Positions 36,873-45,440 are shown, counted from the stretch's first letter. The stretch is 64,000 bases of DNA from Desulfospira joergensenii DSM 10085 (GCF_000420085.1 NZ_ATUG01000002.1:1550001-1614000); one strand, 5' to 3'. The notes: generated by a model not told the origin, from the letters alone. Translations and numbers: made by a program.

Positions 36873-38141
36873 ATGAATTCTAAGAAGAGAACAAAAGACC
36901 AGCTTTTAGAGGAGGTGACCCGGTTAAGAACTGAAATTAAGGAATTAAAAAAAGCAGAGCTGGATTTTAAACAGACCAAAAAAGAATTGACGGAACAACG
37001 CCGATTATATCTGGATTTTACAAATTCATTGCCCGGCGGAATCTATCGCATACGGGTTTTCCCAAGCGGGAAATCAGATGAAACATGGCAGGATACAGAG
37101 GACGCACCCTATGAATTTGAATTTGTTAATGACGGGTTTTGTGAAATTCTCAAGGTGAGCCGGCAGGTGGCTGAAAACAATCCGGCACTCCTGGTCAGCC
37201 GGGTTGTTGACGAGGACAGGCCGGGATTTGCCAGAATGAACAGTAAGGCCAACCAGGAGATGTCTCCCTTCCTGTGGGAGGGGCGTTTATTGATTGAAGG
37301 GGAGATCACCTGGATCCATTTTGAATCCATACCCATGCCATTGGAAAACGGAGAGATCATCTGGACCGGTATGCTGTACGACATCACCGAGCATAAAAAA
37401 ACAGAGCAGGCCCTGAAAATCAAAACCAAAGCCCTATCCAAGGCCAATGCCGAAAAAGATAAATTTTTCTCCATCGTTGCCCATGATTTGAGAAGCCCTT
37501 TAAGCTCCATCTCCGGCCTGAGCAGGATCCTTTGCCAAGAGATTCAAAATAAAAATTTTGAAAAAGTGGAAGCGTATTCCGAGATGATCCATCAGACATC
37601 CCAAAATTCGGTTGACCTGCTGATGAACCTTATGGAATGGTCGCAATCACAGACCGGCATGATGAAGTACAATCCCGGACATATGGAATTGAAAGATATC
37701 ATGGAAGAAAATATCTTTATATTTACCGACATTGCAGAACAAAAATCCATCATTCTTACAAGCGATTTATCTTCTGAAATTCCAATTTATGCGGATAAAG
37801 ACATGATGAGTACCATCGTGAGAAACCTGGTATCAAACGCCGTTAAATTTACCGAGCCCGGAGGAGAAATCAATATTTCAGCCCGGATCGATAAAGACAA
37901 GGTCATTGTTTCAATAAAGGATACAGGAATCGGAATGTCGGAATCCTTTATTGAAAAGATCTTCACTATCGGTGAAAACTGTTCCACTCCCGGAACCCAG
38001 AATGAAACAGGAACCGGTCTGGGACTGGTCCTCTGCAGGGAATTCATCGAAAAACACCAAGGGGAAATATGGGTTGAAAGCATGCCTGGAAAGGGCTCTG
38101 CTTTTTATTTTACCATCCCCGGTCATCCGGATATGGATTGA
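36873..38141 (+). CDS. Soluble PAS-domain sensor histidine kinase
   Basis: 422 residues without membrane helices. A coiled coil (residues 5-50) is followed by a PAS/PAC domain (about 45-180). The DHp helix with the phospho-accepting H204 in FFSIVAHDLRSPL comes next, then a HATPase with N box DMMSTIVRNLVSNAVKF, G1 KDTGIGMS and G2 GTGLGL. It senses a cytoplasmic signal and phosphorylates a partner, almost surely the response regulator 92 bp downstream. Confidence 0.93.
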   Translation: MNSKKRTKDQLLEEVTRLRTEIKELKKAELDFKQTKKELTEQRRLYLDFTNSLPGGIYRIRVFPSGKSDETWQDTEDAPYEFEFVNDGFCEILKVSRQVAENNPALLVSRVVDEDRPGFARMNSKANQEMSPFLWEGRLLIEGEITWIHFESIPMPLENGEIIWTGMLYDITEHKKTEQALKIKTKALSKANAEKDKFFSIVAHDLRSPLSSISGLSRILCQEIQNKNFEKVEAYSEMIHQTSQNSVDLLMNLMEWSQSQTGMMKYNPGHMELKDIMEENIFIFTDIAEQKSIILTSDLSSEIPIYADKDMMSTIVRNLVSNAVKFTEPGGEINISARIDKDKVIVSIKDTGIGMSESFIEKIFTIGENCSTPGTQNETGTGLGLVLCREFIEKHQGEIWVESMPGKGSAFYFTIPGHPDMD

Positions 38142-38233
38142 ATCACAGCACATCACAGGTTTTCAGATTCCGGTTCAAAAAAAGAGTAAAAAATTGTATA
38201 TACCCATAGCAGAATGTATAGATAGAGGGGAAT

Positions 38234-39358
38234 ATGGGTATAAGAGCGATATTGATTGATGATGATCAGCTTGCACTCAAGATATTGGCCCACGAGCTGG
38301 ACAGATATCCTGATATTGAGGTGGAAGGGCTTTTTACAGACCCTTTGGAAGCCCTGGAAAGGATAAAAAAAATCAAGCCGGATGTGGTCTTCCTTGATAT
38401 CAATATGCCGCAGTTAATCGGACTGGATGCAGCCTCCCAGATTAAGGACATAAACCCGAATACCGAGATTGTGTTTGTCACATCCCATAATCAATATGCG
38501 GTGGACGCGTTTGCGGTGGACGCCCTGGATTATCTTGTAAAACCGATATCAGAAAATCGCCTGGCAAAGACCATTCAGAAAATATCAGGTAAAACCCAGA
38601 CATTGGACCGCCGCCGGAACCCGCTGTCTCAACCGGGAGAAATCCTTGAAATCAGATGTTTCGGCCATTTTCAGATACAATGGAAGGGAAAGCCGCCCAT
38701 CACCTGGCGCTCGGCATTGACCCGGGAGCTGGCCGCCTTCCTGATACAGAACAGGGGCAAAAAGATGTCAAAGGAACGCATACTGGAAGAACTCTGGCCG
38801 GAAGACAATCCAAAGACATCCGTGGCAAGGCTCTACAGCGGGATGCACTATATCCGCAAGGCCCTTGAGAGCTATAATATAAAACGGGACATGGTTGAGC
38901 TCAGTGGAAAATATTTTATCAAACTGGGCCCCGGGATCAAACCGGATACTGCCTTATTCGAAGAAGCGGTTTCAAAGATCGACGATCATACAGACATCTT
39001 AACCCTTGAGGCCATGGAAAACCTTTATACCGGAGAGTACCTGGAAGAAGAGTCGTGGCTTTGGGCCTATCCGGAAAGGGAAAGAATCAACAATCTTTAC
39101 ACCCGGTTTGCCATCAGACTCGTTGAAAAATACCTGGATCTTTTGTCATATGAAAAAGCCGAGATCCTGTTATTAAAGGCCTTTGAAAAAAATCCCTATG
39201 AGGAGCAGATCACCTCTTTGCTCCTGCAGATTTACAAAAAGACGAACAAAAAAGCCAAAGCAGCCAAACATTTTGCAGCCTATGAAGATGTATTAAAAAA
39301 TGAACTTGGCATCAATGCCGAGGAAAACATCCGGCGCCTCTATGCCAGCATAAATTAA
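38234..39358 (+). CDS. Response regulator with SARP-like output (winged helix plus BTAD)
   Basis: 374 residues. Receiver domain 1-~120 with acidic pocket DDD (10-12), phospho-acceptor D55 (FLDINMP) and K102 (YLVKPI). Then a trans_reg_C-type winged helix (~140-235: FGHFQIQWKG, RELAAFLIQNRGKKMSKERILEELWPED). Then a bacterial transcriptional activator domain to the end (FEEAV, MENLYTGEYLEEESWLWAYPERERI, YEKAEILLLKAFEKNPYEEQI). SARP activators with this output bind direct repeats spaced 11 bp; exactly such repeats lie 102 bp downstream of its stop. Confidence 0.92.
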   Translation: MGIRAILIDDDQLALKILAHELDRYPDIEVEGLFTDPLEALERIKKIKPDVVFLDINMPQLIGLDAASQIKDINPNTEIVFVTSHNQYAVDAFAVDALDYLVKPISENRLAKTIQKISGKTQTLDRRRNPLSQPGEILEIRCFGHFQIQWKGKPPITWRSALTRELAAFLIQNRGKKMSKERILEELWPEDNPKTSVARLYSGMHYIRKALESYNIKRDMVELSGKYFIKLGPGIKPDTALFEEAVSKIDDHTDILTLEAMENLYTGEYLEEESWLWAYPERERINNLYTRFAIRLVEKYLDLLSYEKAEILLLKAFEKNPYEEQITSLLLQIYKKTNKKAKAAKHFAAYEDVLKNELGINAEENIRRLYASIN

Positions 39359-39459
39359 GGCTGCGATTCTTCTCTTTCTCCCTTTTGTCCTCCCCTGTAA
39401 ATATTTTTTAAAATTGTAAAATCCTTGCCCTGCAAGGGATCCGAGCATATTCAGCTTGA

Positions 39460-39501
39460 TTTTGGAAGTTTTTTGGAAGATTCCTGGAAGCTTTCTGGAA
39501 A
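39460..39501 (+). promoter_or_regulatory. Four direct repeats at exact 11-bp spacing (SARP-type sites)
   Basis: TTTTGGAAG (39460), TTTTGGAAG (39471), TCCTGGAAG (39482) and TTCTGGAAA (39493) start exactly 11 bp apart, one helical turn. A TATGCT hexamer at 39512-39517 is a suitable -10 box 10 bp after the last repeat, the arrangement known for SARP activators replacing the -35 contact. The first gene of the surface-protein operon starts at 39635. Confidence 0.75.
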
Positions 39502-39634
39502 ACCGGTCCAGTATGCTCCGGATGTAGACAAGCAATAGAAAGATGAAAAAGGAGATTTCTGATGTGTGACGGGTTGTCTATCCGTGCATCGGACGATCCA
39601 CTCAAAAAAGGGAATAAAAAAACGGAGGTTGGGT

Positions 39635-40027
39635 ATGAGAATTAAAAAGCTGGTTTGTGCGCTGGTTCTGACTTGTAGTGTTGTAACGACTGCGAATGCC
39701 GGGAATGGCAGGGATTTGGGTGATACGATTGTCGATGTTGCCAAGGTCTTGATGAAAACCCATGAACCGCCTGTGGTCGGAGGGAATGCCACGGCCAAGG
39801 CGACCATCAACGGTGTCGGCGGAATTGTAAATGTGGGTGTGAGCGTAGGCGGAGCTCTTGAATGCAAACAGACCGTGGCGGGAATTTTAAGCGGCAATAT
39901 CTCCGGGAATGCCAAGGCTGAAGTTACGATAAATGGTGTTGGCGGTGTTGTGAATGTGGGTGTGGCCGTGGGCAGCGCAAATGTAACCTGCCAGTCCGTC
40001 GGAACCATCGGGGGATCCGGGTGCTGA
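39635..40027 (+). CDS. Small secreted glycine-rich repeat protein (candidate fibre subunit)
   Basis: 130 residues from ATG 39635, behind CGGAGG; the frame is open upstream to 39566. Signal peptide to about residue 23 (TTANAGN). The mature part has two ~36-residue repeats: TINGVGGIVNVGVSVG and TINGVGGVVNVGVAVG, each followed by a cysteine and a Q-x-V-x-x-I step. The same N-x-G ... G ... Q-x-I pattern builds the large protein at 42993-45155. Composition (Gly, Val, Asn, Ala, Ser) resembles amyloid-like fibre subunits. The following gene starts directly after its stop. Confidence 0.7.
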   Translation: MRIKKLVCALVLTCSVVTTANAGNGRDLGDTIVDVAKVLMKTHEPPVVGGNATAKATINGVGGIVNVGVSVGGALECKQTVAGILSGNISGNAKAEVTINGVGGVVNVGVAVGSANVTCQSVGTIGGSGC

Positions 40028-40369
40028 ATGTCATATCCTCTGTGGTTTAAAAAGATTCTGGTGGTTTCCGGCCTGCTCTTGTTTGCGGTTTCCGGTTTTG
40101 CCCAGGACGATGTCATGGATAATGATGTTCATGCGGTACTGATGCTGAACAAAGCCGCAAGCAAGCACCGCTTTCAATCCAGTTCCGTGGCCGGACCGGA
40201 CACCCACACGGCAAAGCTTCGTTCATACCGCAACAGCAATATTGCCGCACACCATCAGACAGACGGCAGCGGTGTTTCCCTGGGAAATATATATCCGGCA
40301 AATGACATGAACCGGCCGCACAGCACAACAGTCATTGTTCAGGGGCATATCATCAATTCAGGAAAGTAA
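40028..40369 (+). CDS. Small secreted protein of the surface-fibre locus
   Basis: 113 residues; the ATG follows the stop of the previous gene with no gap. Signal peptide to about residue 25 (VSGFAQD). The mature 88 residues are hydrophilic, rich in Asn, Ser and His, ending with TTVIVQGHIINSGK, a short beta-like stretch. No family recognised. By position it could be a minor subunit, a nucleator or an assembly factor. Confidence 0.65.
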   Translation: MSYPLWFKKILVVSGLLLFAVSGFAQDDVMDNDVHAVLMLNKAASKHRFQSSSVAGPDTHTAKLRSYRNSNIAAHHQTDGSGVSLGNIYPANDMNRPHSTTVIVQGHIINSGK

Positions 40370-40413
40370 ATCAGGTAAATTTTGTAAATAAGTTTTCGAT
40401 AAGGGGCAGAAAA

Positions 40414-40953
40414 ATGAAAGTATGGAATAAGAGTTGGGTGGTAAGCATCATGGCAGTCAGTCTGGCCAGTGTTTTTATTCTCAGTGCCCATGCGGGAGAA
40501 CTGGTCATGGGCGGAGATTCCCCCCGTGTTTCAGTGACGGCAGAGGCCGTCAAGACAGCCGTTACAAGACTTGGGCACAAGGTAACGGAATTTAAGGATG
40601 CCAAAGGGAATCCCCATTTTGTATTTGATAAGACCGTGGAAAATGTAAAAGATATTGCCGTATTTATGGCGGACTGCGGTGATGCCGGCTGCTCGGATGT
40701 GGTTTTATACGCGGATTTCGGGGTGGTAAAAAAAATAAAACCCGAGCAGTTAAACAATTGGAACCATATCAGCAATATGCAGAGAAGCAAGGCATTTAGG
40801 TCCGGCAATGTTGATGGTGAGGGTCCGGTGGGATTATCCCTGGCCATCAGTTTCTTAGGCGACAGTGAACTGGACCAGGACAGACTTGCCATGCAGATCG
40901 GGCTCTTTCTGGTGGAGGTCGGAATTTTCAGCAGTGAAATCGATCACTTATAA
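40414..40953 (+). CDS. Exported YbjN-domain-like protein
   Basis: 179 residues, start behind AAGGGG. Signal peptide to about residue 28 (ILSAHAGE). The mature part looks like the YbjN / type III secretion chaperone-like fold: helix, then NPHFVFDKTVENVKDIAVFMADCG, then CSDVVLYADFG, then LNNWNHISNMQRSKAF, then a long C-terminal helix. In known YbjN proteins the W-N pattern is typical. An exported member in an operon for surface proteins suggests a periplasmic chaperone. Fold assignment is by pattern only. Confidence 0.6.
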   Translation: MKVWNKSWVVSIMAVSLASVFILSAHAGELVMGGDSPRVSVTAEAVKTAVTRLGHKVTEFKDAKGNPHFVFDKTVENVKDIAVFMADCGDAGCSDVVLYADFGVVKKIKPEQLNNWNHISNMQRSKAFRSGNVDGEGPVGLSLAISFLGDSELDQDRLAMQIGLFLVEVGIFSSEIDHL

Positions 40954-40967
40954 CAGGTAACCCCAGC

Positions 40968-41699
40968 ATGAGTGTTTCACATCGTTCAAGTTTCCTGACA
41001 GCCATTCTTTTCTGCCTTCTGCTGGTACAGGCCGGATGTGTCCGTGTGGGCCCCCAGCCGGAGCACGCTATTGTTACTCCACACATCGGCGATCAGGGAA
41101 TCTCCGGAATTCAAAGGGATTCAAGGAACAGTATCTTTGTTCCTGCGGGATTGTCAAAATCGGCGGTATCCCAGGGCAGTGTCTTTGTTTATGATAACCC
41201 TGCAGAGCGTTGGGAAGCAACCGCCCTGGACGATCAGAACATCACCTGGCGCAACAGCAAATCAGATACGAAGCTGACCAGCCTGTCCATGATTCTGCCG
41301 GCATTGCGGTGGGAGGGGGAACGAAAATCGGGCAGGCGGATGATAACCGCCATGTCCGGAAATCTTCATCCACTCAAAAAAGGCAACAAGATTCGTTTCC
41401 GCGAAGAGGTTTTCAATACCCGGCCGCCGGGGGAGTATTCCGGAGTCTGGGAGTGCGAGGTGCAGGGACGGGTTGAGGTGGTTGTACCGGCAGGGAAGTT
41501 CAATACCTGGCAGATTCTGTGCAAGCGGAACAGGCGGGAGCATATCTTACTCAACTATGCAGAAGAGCTTGGTAACAATGTTCGTACGATCCGGGTGCCT
41601 GAAAATAATAGCACACCGGTTGTTCGCCGGTTGATTGCGGTTTCGCCCATGCCTGCCGGTAGGAATCGGGCAGACGGGTCCGGGAAAAATAAAAAATAA
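40968..41699 (+). CDS. Lipoprotein of the surface-fibre locus
   Basis: 243 residues. Signal peptide with lipobox LVQAGC (C24). The remainder is mostly beta-strand-like with a segment GVWECEVQGRVEVVVPAGKFNTWQILCKRN, similar in rhythm to domains of periplasmic carbohydrate- or protein-binding lipoproteins. The basic C-terminus ends SGKNKK. No firm family. Starts 14 bp after the YbjN-like gene. Confidence 0.65.
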   Translation: MSVSHRSSFLTAILFCLLLVQAGCVRVGPQPEHAIVTPHIGDQGISGIQRDSRNSIFVPAGLSKSAVSQGSVFVYDNPAERWEATALDDQNITWRNSKSDTKLTSLSMILPALRWEGERKSGRRMITAMSGNLHPLKKGNKIRFREEVFNTRPPGEYSGVWECEVQGRVEVVVPAGKFNTWQILCKRNRREHILLNYAEELGNNVRTIRVPENNSTPVVRRLIAVSPMPAGRNRADGSGKNKK

Positions 41700-41749
41700 G
41701 GTGGAAGGACCTCTATTCCATCCAATAGACAATGGGGTGTTGTTTTATC

Positions 41750-42967
41750 ATGCCATCAATAAATTCTTTGAACCGGATGTTTTGTTTTCTTGTTTTACTT
41801 TTCATGTCCCTTGTTCTTGCCAGTTGTTCGGCAGTCAAAATGCCCATGGTGCCTGACGAAGTCAAGGCCCAGCATCCTTCAAACATGCCCAACCCGGTTG
41901 TCACGAATTTCAATGAAGCCTGTGCCTGCATGGATGATTTGATGCTGATCAATAAAGTGGCGCCCATATATATCGCCTCGGACGGACTTTTGAATTACAC
42001 CTCCTCCCGCTCCATTTCTTCGGGCGGGAAAGAGATGCTGATTACGGCCCTGTCACGCATGGCGGTTCGCAGCAAAGGCGTGAAATTTGTGGCCTACGGG
42101 TCAGATATTCAGAATATCGTGAATCTGAACGGCGCCCACCCGGACAATAAAAGCTTTTATGTGCCTGACTACTTTATACGGGGAGGGGTAACCCAGCATA
42201 TAAAAAACATCTGGTCCGGTCAGGAAGGGGACGGCACTTCCGTATCCATAGACAACGGAGACCTGATCAACCATAACACATTCTACTCCATCATCGGGGC
42301 CGAGGATGTAAGCGGCAGCAATTCAAACAGTGCATCTTACGGAACGGTGACATTGGATATGAGTGCGGGCTTTGTATCCAATTTACAGATTATTCCCGGG
42401 GCCAGTTCCGCCAATACCTTGGCCATGAGCGGCGGTGCGAGCAATTCACGCTCCATTGATTTAACCCTTGGCGATCTCGGCTATAGCTACCATCTGTCCA
42501 ATCACCGCACCCTGGACTTTAACCAGGCTTTCCGTTCTTTGATTCAGGTGGGCGCCATTGAAATCATCGGTAAAATCCAAGGGGTTCCCTATTGGCGGTG
42601 TCTGGCCAATGCCGGTACGGTTGAGGCCAAAAACGAGCAGTTGCGCCGGCAATTTGTGGAACTGCACAAAACAGACAGTCAATCCATTGTCAGGTTTGCC
42701 CAGAAAGCACTCAGGGATCTTCACTATTACGACGGAGAGATAAACGGGAATCTTGATCTTTTGACCCGGGAGGGGCTGCAAAAATATCAGCAGCATATGG
42801 GGCTTATGGCCTCCGGCATCCTGGGGTATGATACATTTCGAATGATGAATATATTCACCCCGGCCAGGGATACGGCATATGTGCCCTGGTGGGAGAATCA
42901 TACGCTTATTCCTTCTCCCGTTACCGCCGGTAAAGAGGGTAAAAATGCCGCCGCTAAGGCCAAATAG
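41750..42967 (+). CDS. CsgG/HfaB-like outer-membrane lipoprotein with peptidoglycan-binding tail
   Basis: 405 residues from ATG 41750 (ATG 41732 is an in-frame alternative). Lipobox LVLASC at 21-26. The central ~250 residues follow the CsgG/HfaB pattern: GKEMLITALSRMAVRSKGVKFV, an Asn-rich DIQNIVNLNG, VPDYFIRGGVTQHI, then GTVTLDMSAGFVSNLQIIPGASSANTL and a C-terminal FNQAFRSLIQVGAIEIIGKI. Residues ~312-366 are a PG_binding_1 domain (FAQKALRDLHYYDGEINGNLDLLTREGLQKYQ). CsgG forms the secretion pore for curli; HfaB serves holdfast anchors. The tail could fix the pore to the cell wall. CsgG homology is by pattern, moderately sure. Confidence 0.6.
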   Translation: MPSINSLNRMFCFLVLLFMSLVLASCSAVKMPMVPDEVKAQHPSNMPNPVVTNFNEACACMDDLMLINKVAPIYIASDGLLNYTSSRSISSGGKEMLITALSRMAVRSKGVKFVAYGSDIQNIVNLNGAHPDNKSFYVPDYFIRGGVTQHIKNIWSGQEGDGTSVSIDNGDLINHNTFYSIIGAEDVSGSNSNSASYGTVTLDMSAGFVSNLQIIPGASSANTLAMSGGASNSRSIDLTLGDLGYSYHLSNHRTLDFNQAFRSLIQVGAIEIIGKIQGVPYWRCLANAGTVEAKNEQLRRQFVELHKTDSQSIVRFAQKALRDLHYYDGEINGNLDLLTREGLQKYQQHMGLMASGILGYDTFRMMNIFTPARDTAYVPWWENHTLIPSPVTAGKEGKNAAAKAK

Positions 42968-42992
42968 CCCTTTGGGGGTGAGACAGGCCTTG

Positions 42993-45155
42993 ATGAAAGC
43001 AATGGGCTCCTGTTCATTGCAAAAGGGATTGGTTCTCTTTCTGTTCTGTTTTTCAGGTGTTATTGGGTATTGTGAACCCGTCTCAACAGTTACCGGAACA
43101 AATATCTCGGTAAAGGATGACCAGTTGATCCTGAATGTCGGGACAGCCGCGGCTGCCCTTGCCAAGGCGGCACAAAATATCGCGTCTGCATCCCATTCCC
43201 AGCTCCATATCGATCAACTGGATATTGACGCATCCCTGCACGGGGTGCTGAATGTGGCCGCCGGCCTCGCATCCTATGCCAAAGCCACCCAGGATCTCGG
43301 GGTGGCAGACAGCCGGGATCTTGCCCGGGATGTCTTATCCCTGGATTTGAAGCACCGGGTTACCAATGCGGCCGGTTCTTTGGCCGCCTCTGCCCGGGCG
43401 AGTCAGGACATCGGTGTGTTTACCGGGCAGACAACGGAAAACAGCAGGATCGAAATTTCCTCCGGCGGATCGCTGACCAATGTGGGGGCCGGCCTGGCCG
43501 CCCGTGCCCAGGCATCACAGACAATCGGAAAGACAGAGGCCAATGGCAAAACAGGGATCGCCTTTGGCAACGTCCTTGAACTGACCCTTGAGAAAGGAGG
43601 CGTCAATACGGGAGTCGGCATCCTTGGTGCCGGTTCAGCCACCCAGACCATCGGACAGATGGAGGGAAGCGATCTGATTTATAATTCAATCGCCATGGAT
43701 GCAAAAGAAAAGATCACCAATGCGGGATCCGGAACCATTGGCTCGGGCAGGGCGGTTCAGGAGATCGGCGGGATTGAGGGAACCGGCAGGACATCGGGCA
43801 ACCGGGTTGAACTGACCTTTGAAAAAGAGGTCAAAAATGCCGGGCACGGAATCATCGGGGTCGGTAAAGCCACCCAGGAAATCGGATGGCTGAAGGGAAA
43901 TCTTTCCGGCAACAAGGTCTCTGTCGGTGCAAAAGGGGAGATCGCCAATGCAGGGTCCGGGAGCATTGGCTCGGGGAGAGCCGTCCAGAAAATCGGAGGG
44001 ATTGACGGAACCGGTCAGACATCGGGCAACCGGATCGAACTGACCCTTGAAAAAGAGGTGAAAAATGCAGGGAAGGGAATCATTGGCTCCGGCAAGGCCA
44101 CCCAGGAAATCGGATGGGAAAAAGGGGATGTCAGGGACAACTCCATCGCCGTTGATGCCAAGGGGCAGATCACCAATGTGGCCTCCGGAGACCTTGGTTT
44201 CGGCAAATCCACCCAGCTCATCGGTGAAATCGATGGATCAACAGAAACCGCCTCAAGGAACAGCATCAACCTCACAGTGGGAGAGGTCACCGGCGCCGGA
44301 AAAGGCCTGGCAGGCTCCGGCCGTGTCCAGCAGACCATCGGGGCCTTGACAAACGGAGGTCATGACAATTCAATCACCATCACCACGGGCAATATTACCG
44401 CTTCAGGTACCGGGGTTCTGGGACAGGGGAAGTCCATTGAGAACATAGGAAGGATCGATACCGACGATGCCGAGAATATCAACCTCAATATTACCACAGG
44501 AAACATCAGCACTTCGGCTGTCGGTTTGAACTCAACCGCCGAGATTGACATCGGATGGATCTCCGGCTCTCCGGAAGGCGGGGTCGACTCGAAGATAAAG
44601 GTGGGAAATATTGACAATAAAATTCTGGGGGCCAACTCTTCGGTTGCCATCAAAGTCGGCGATGTGACCGGCAAGATAGACGGATCCACCAAAATCAGAA
44701 TCACCACGGGGGACCTGTCCGTGGATGTGGAGGCGGATTTCAATTCCAAGGACAATGATCTGGGAATGTGGATCGGAAACGTACAGGGTCCTGTTCACGG
44801 CAATGCCAATGTTTGCGTTGAGGCGGGGGATATCAAGCATTCTTCGGTTTACGCCGCCGGTTGTGTCGGCAGTGCCTGTCTCAGCAATCTGGTCGGATAT
44901 TCAAAAATCAAGGTGGGAAATATTGGAATGGGGGATGATGAATATGTCGGGAATTATGCCCAAAAATTTGAAGAGTGTATTGAAAATCCCAGCCGGACCT
45001 GCCTGAAATATATAGAGTCGGATCTGGAGTCGGCAGCAAAAGCCATTTGTGACAATCTGTCCCTGTGCAAGGAAGCCAGGAGTGCCTGGAAAGAGTGTCC
45101 ATTCTGTCCGGGGGAATTCGATCCACTGTATTGGCTGAAGAATATCTATTTATAA
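42993..45155 (+). CDS. Large secreted repeat protein (candidate fibre/adhesin, HfaD-like)
   Basis: 720 residues from ATG 42993; the frame is open upstream to 42879, overlapping the CsgG-like gene, but the signal peptide (VLFLFCFSGVIGYCE) fits this start. The mature protein is ~11 imperfect repeats of about 38 residues with core NAGSGxxGSGxAxQxIGxI; two adjacent 76-residue blocks are near-identical. The last ~110 residues change: CVEAGDIKHSSVYAAGCVGSACLSNLVG, then a Cys-rich helical end (CIENPSRTC, CDNLSLCKEARSAWKECPFC). Glycine/asparagine repeats with periodic Gln recall curli CsgA/CsgB and HfaD. Likely exported through the CsgG-like pore. Confidence 0.7.
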   Translation: MKAMGSCSLQKGLVLFLFCFSGVIGYCEPVSTVTGTNISVKDDQLILNVGTAAAALAKAAQNIASASHSQLHIDQLDIDASLHGVLNVAAGLASYAKATQDLGVADSRDLARDVLSLDLKHRVTNAAGSLAASARASQDIGVFTGQTTENSRIEISSGGSLTNVGAGLAARAQASQTIGKTEANGKTGIAFGNVLELTLEKGGVNTGVGILGAGSATQTIGQMEGSDLIYNSIAMDAKEKITNAGSGTIGSGRAVQEIGGIEGTGRTSGNRVELTFEKEVKNAGHGIIGVGKATQEIGWLKGNLSGNKVSVGAKGEIANAGSGSIGSGRAVQKIGGIDGTGQTSGNRIELTLEKEVKNAGKGIIGSGKATQEIGWEKGDVRDNSIAVDAKGQITNVASGDLGFGKSTQLIGEIDGSTETASRNSINLTVGEVTGAGKGLAGSGRVQQTIGALTNGGHDNSITITTGNITASGTGVLGQGKSIENIGRIDTDDAENINLNITTGNISTSAVGLNSTAEIDIGWISGSPEGGVDSKIKVGNIDNKILGANSSVAIKVGDVTGKIDGSTKIRITTGDLSVDVEADFNSKDNDLGMWIGNVQGPVHGNANVCVEAGDIKHSSVYAAGCVGSACLSNLVGYSKIKVGNIGMGDDEYVGNYAQKFEECIENPSRTCLKYIESDLESAAKAICDNLSLCKEARSAWKECPFCPGEFDPLYWLKNIYL
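43713..44168 (+). repeat. Tandem duplication of a 228-bp (76-codon) block
   Basis: Block A is 43713-43940 and block B 43941-44168, in frame. Both encode NAGSGxIGSGRAVQxIGGI, TSGNRxELTxEKEVKNAG and GKATQEIGW. Differences are few and mostly synonymous or conservative, so the duplication is recent compared with the other repeats. Confidence 0.85.
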
Positions 45156-45272
45156 GACCGGCAGGGCGATGGCAGGTAAAAAGGATTGGTTTTGGCACCG
45201 GCCATTGGCAGGGCGGACCGGAAAACCAGAATCCTATTTACCATCTTAAAGATTTTCCCTTCCCCTATAGAG

Positions 45273-45440
45273 GCAGTTGAGGCTTCATCTCCGCAGCAGG
45301 AACAATTTTTACATGCTCTAAACGGCTTTCCACGAAAGGGTGACAACTCGTTTCACTCAAACAGGTCACCCTTTTGCCGCTTCAACCCGTTAAGAGCATG
45401 TACGAAATTACCCGGATGTCTCCGCTGAAGTCTCAACTGC
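45273..45440. repeat. ~168-bp palindromic intergenic repeat, copy 1
   Basis: The outer arms GCAGTTGAGGCTTCA and TGAAGTCTCAACTGC match at all but one position. Pairing continues inward through ACATGCTCT/AGAGCATGT and AAAGGGTGA/TCACCCTTT to a short loop. The whole element is one long imperfect hairpin. A diverged second copy is at 52490-52659. It fills most of the 406-bp gap before the thioesterase gene. Confidence 0.85.
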
